A stretch of DNA of 17,226 nt from GCA-020344555 sp964405925 (GTDB lineage Bacteria > Planctomycetota > Phycisphaerae > UBA1845), in contig CAYOQG010000092.1 in NCBI GenBank assembly GCA_964405925.1, positions 1 to 17,226 on the forward strand, read 5' to 3'. Within the stretch, counting starts at the first letter, position 1. Every line of letters begins with the position of its first letter. Below, in pieces: positions 15,330 to 17,226 of the stretch. The position numbers were made by a program, and so were the translations under genes. The notes beneath the pieces were generated by a model. The model was not told the origin of the DNA. It saw only the letters and a program-made list of their open reading frames with translations, and made no database searches.

Positions 15330-15737
15330 ATGTTGGAGTCAGTCGGCGCCTGCCAAGTCGTGGAGCGTTTTGTGGCTGCGATCAACAAGCACGACGTGGA
15401 CGAAATCTGCCGGTTGATGACAAAGGATCACGCATTCATCGACGGTAGCGGTCAGAAAATGGTCGGGCGGGAGGCCATGCGCGATGCGTGGGCTGCCTAC
15501 TTCGACATGATGCCGGACTACCACGTGACGATCGAACAGATCTTCTGCAGTGGAAAGGACGTCGGGTTATTCGGCCGGGCGGCTGGCACCTTTGCGCCAA
15601 AGGGGCAGCTAAAACGCGAAAACCACTGGGAGATACCCGCGGCGTGGCGGGCCGTGGTTTGCGGCACGTGCGTGGCTAAGTGGCACGTTTATGCTGACAA
15701 TGAACCCGTACGGGCTATCATGGCAAAGGACTTATGA
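15330..15737 (+). CDS. SnoaL/NTF2-like protein
   Basis: The 135-residue product fits the NTF2-like cone fold. It has an N-terminal helix (VERFVAAINKHDVDEICRLMT), the characteristic DHAFIDGSGQ-x-GREAMRDAWAAYFDMMPDYHVTIEQ pattern, and later strands ending in a tryptophan-rich WHVYADNEPVRAIM. Members include polyketide cyclases, ketosteroid-isomerase-like enzymes and many ligand-binding proteins of unknown role. No neighbour indicates a substrate. It lies 82 bases after the glycosylase gene and probably stands alone. Confidence 0.8.
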   Translation: MLESVGACQVVERFVAAINKHDVDEICRLMTKDHAFIDGSGQKMVGREAMRDAWAAYFDMMPDYHVTIEQIFCSGKDVGLFGRAAGTFAPKGQLKRENHWEIPAAWRAVVCGTCVAKWHVYADNEPVRAIMAKDL

Positions 15738-15848
15738 AAGTGTGTGACCGCCTGCAATCCGTGTCGACTCGGCTTGCATCATGGGATTGCGTTGCGACAA
15801 TCCGCACGATCGGTTGCTGGGCTGGTGGTCATGGTATGAGTTTCGCGT

Positions 15849-16727
15849 ATGCGTGAGGGTTCGCTTGACGAGTTCGAGTCGATCTTTGAGCAGGCATCGA
15901 TCCCTGTTCTCGATATCGACGAGGTTGTCCTGAGGCGGGTCGATGCTGTCCTCGTGGGTGGCACTGTCGACGCGTCTATTCTGTCCCTTGCAGCCTATCT
16001 CGAGAAGCGGTTCAGAAGCGAGGTCACTGTTCATTACCCGCGCGGACCGGATGTTGACGAGATGCGGGATACTGCGGCTCAACATGGTCACGACGCCGCA
16101 AAGGAGGGTTTCGCATCGACGGGTGACCTTATACAGTTTGTCAGGGGTTCGGAAACCGATCTCGTCTTGCTGGCCGCGCCAACAACCGCAGAATCCGGGA
16201 TGGCTCGCGTCGATCTTGATGCTCTGGTCGAGGAGACAACGCCTCCTGTCCTAATCGTCCAAACGGCGATCGAGGAGCCGGCAACCGTCTTCACCAATGT
16301 CCTTCATAGTCTTACCGGCAACTTTCAGCAGACGCAGAACTTCACCTATTCCTTCACCCTGGCTGAGGATGGCGGGGCTTTGTTCCTTCTGCACGTGATC
16401 AGTGGAGGTGAGGTTGATGCCGTCCGTGAGACCCTGAAGGTCTCGCCTGCTATTGCCCGGCAGGCGGGTGGAGCCTTGCTTGGCAACCTCGCCCACCACG
16501 GTGAGCGATACTTGAAGGCTATTGTGGCGGCCAGCCGGGAGAGGCCGTTCGATGTGCGCTATCGCATAGCTCTGGGAGACGTGGTGTCCACAGTTCGCAA
16601 GGAGCTTGCTGCCGGTAATTACTCTCTGATCGTTGTGGGATCTCACCATGAGGGTCGCAGTCATGTCACTTCCGCCGACTATCGCCTGATGCATCAGCTT
16701 CGGAATGTGCCTGTGCTGGCGCTGTAA
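15849..16727 (+). CDS. Two-domain universal stress protein (UspA-like), ATP motif degenerate
   Basis: The 292-residue product has two Usp-like alpha/beta halves. The first runs to about residue 145 (ending ETTPPVLIVQT) and is divergent. The second ends with SLIVVGSHHEGRSHVTSADYRLMHQLRNVPVLAL, where the usual G-x2-G-x9-G-S/T ATP-binding motif is not recognisable. Such double Usp proteins are often encoded next to transporters and may sense or regulate them; here a permease follows about 80 bases downstream. No clear ribosome-binding site precedes the ATG, so the start is tentative. Confidence 0.75.
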   Translation: MREGSLDEFESIFEQASIPVLDIDEVVLRRVDAVLVGGTVDASILSLAAYLEKRFRSEVTVHYPRGPDVDEMRDTAAQHGHDAAKEGFASTGDLIQFVRGSETDLVLLAAPTTAESGMARVDLDALVEETTPPVLIVQTAIEEPATVFTNVLHSLTGNFQQTQNFTYSFTLAEDGGALFLLHVISGGEVDAVRETLKVSPAIARQAGGALLGNLAHHGERYLKAIVAASRERPFDVRYRIALGDVVSTVRKELAAGNYSLIVVGSHHEGRSHVTSADYRLMHQLRNVPVLAL

Positions 16728-16737
16728 GGATAAACGC

Positions 16738-16800
16738 ATGGAAGATTTGCCGGACTCTGACTTTCGTATGCATCACTTCAATGTGTCCGTGTCGAGGTAG
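16738..16800 (+). CDS. Possible 20-codon ORF ahead of the permease
   Basis: An ATG at 16738, with AAGGA about six bases upstream, opens a 20-codon frame ending in TAG at 16798. It is in the same frame as the permease that follows, so the TAG separates it from the next start. It may be a small leader peptide coupling translation, or chance. No similarity is recognised. Confidence 0.2.
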   Translation: MEDLPDSDFRMHHFNVSVSR

Positions 16801-16809
16801 TGTGCCTTG

Positions 16810-17226
16810 ATGTCTCCCGCGATTTCGACAATCTTACTTGCCAGCGGCGGCACAACTACTGTCTCTATGCCGACATATCAGAAGTGGGTCTTTGGTGCGA
16901 TTTTGGCAATTACACTTCTGCTTCTGGCAACAGAAAGGATTCAGAAGACCGTACTTGTCCTGATCTCGGCGCTTTTGTGCCTCCTCCTGGCCGATTACTG
17001 GGAGTATTTTCCGCACACTGAGGGGCATCGCCTTCCAGTTTACATTGGAATGATCGAATGGGAGGTGATCGGCATCGTCATCGGGGCGACCGTGTTTGTG
17101 GAAATCGCCGCTCGGAGTGGGCACCCAGCTGCCAAGGTCTCCGATGTAGCAGGCTTGGACGGCTTTGCCGTTGACCATCGCGCTGTAGTGAAGCTCGGCG
17201 CCGCGCGGGAGGCCTGTGAGCTTTTG
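16810..17226 (+). CDS. ArsB/NhaD-type (ion transporter superfamily) permease, 5' part only
   Basis: The frame runs off the right edge. Translation from the ATG at 16810 gives hydrophobic segments at about residues 25-41 (FGAILAITLLLLA), 46-61 (VLVLISALLCLLLA) and 84-98. The last is in IEWEVIGIVIGATVFVEIAARSG, which matches the ArsB/NhaD/SLC13-like pattern of a helix ending in 'ARSG'. Starts at TTG 16807 (GAGG nine bases upstream) or ATG 16867 are also possible. After the ARSG (about base 17120) the translation becomes polar and no longer follows the family, where a further membrane helix is expected. A frameshift, rearrangement or assembly join near there is possible. The Usp gene upstream is a frequent partner of transporters. 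Confidence 0.6.
   Translation, partial: MSPAISTILLASGGTTTVSMPTYQKWVFGAILAITLLLLATERIQKTVLVLISALLCLLLADYWEYFPHTEGHRLPVYIGMIEWEVIGIVIGATVFVEIAARSGHPAAKVSDVAGLDGFAVDHRAVVKLGAAREACELL

Noticed and set aside
1..17226. CRISPR arrays, insertion sequences, phage genes
   Set aside because: No regularly spaced direct repeats, transposase-like frames or phage structural genes were found on either strand by eye.

Overview
The window is GC-rich and reads as chromosomal DNA from an anaerobic or facultative Gram-negative bacterium. Evidence for a Gram-negative cell is a Sec-exported outer-membrane beta-barrel, many periplasmic c-type cytochromes and Tat-exported Fe-S and Mo proteins. The mix of a nap cluster with an octaheme HAO-like protein, an alginate-export-type porin, a tiny lipoprotein and palindrome-rich intergenic DNA recalls Planctomycetota. 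That assignment is a guess from style; no phylogenetic marker is present to settle it.

Region 1 (1-15): the left edge cuts through the 5' end of a serine tRNA on the minus strand, with a plausible promoter at 61-88. Region 2 (364-9802, all minus strand, transcribed right to left) is one tight nine-gene respiratory cluster: a membrane-anchored tetraheme cytochrome, a HybA/NrfC-like four-cluster ferredoxin, an NrfD-like quinol-interacting membrane protein, an octaheme hydroxylamine-oxidoreductase-family cytochrome, NapD, NapA, a tetraheme cytochrome made of two tandem NapB-like modules, NapG and NapH. Several junctions overlap by 1-4 bases and the rest are separated by about 15-50 bases, so this is almost certainly one operon. 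The gene set predicts quinol-driven periplasmic nitrate reduction by NapA, with the octaheme protein acting on nitrite or hydroxylamine. Electrons could enter by two routes: NapGH, and the tetraheme/ferredoxin/NrfD module. There is no NapC and no NrfA in the window. The predicted total is 16 c-type hemes and about 11 Fe-S clusters.

Region 3 (9803-10519) is a divergent, apparently non-coding stretch with two overlapping hairpins. Region 4 (10520-12287, plus strand) holds an alginate-export-family porin and a small putative lipoprotein with its own extended -10 promoter. It is followed by about 200 bases rich in perfect palindromes. Region 5 (12489 to the end) is ordinary accessory gene content: an orphan MalK/UgpC-type ABC ATPase, a CPBP-family membrane protease, an endonuclease-III-like HhH-GPD glycosylase, a SnoaL/NTF2-like protein, a two-domain universal stress protein, and the start of an ArsB/NhaD-type permease whose reading frame stops looking like a permease about 100 bases before the window ends.

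The most interesting element is the combined nap / octaheme-HAO / NrfD-module operon. It is a candidate self-contained nitrate-to-ammonium (or nitrate-to-hydroxylamine) respiratory unit with a duplicated NapB.
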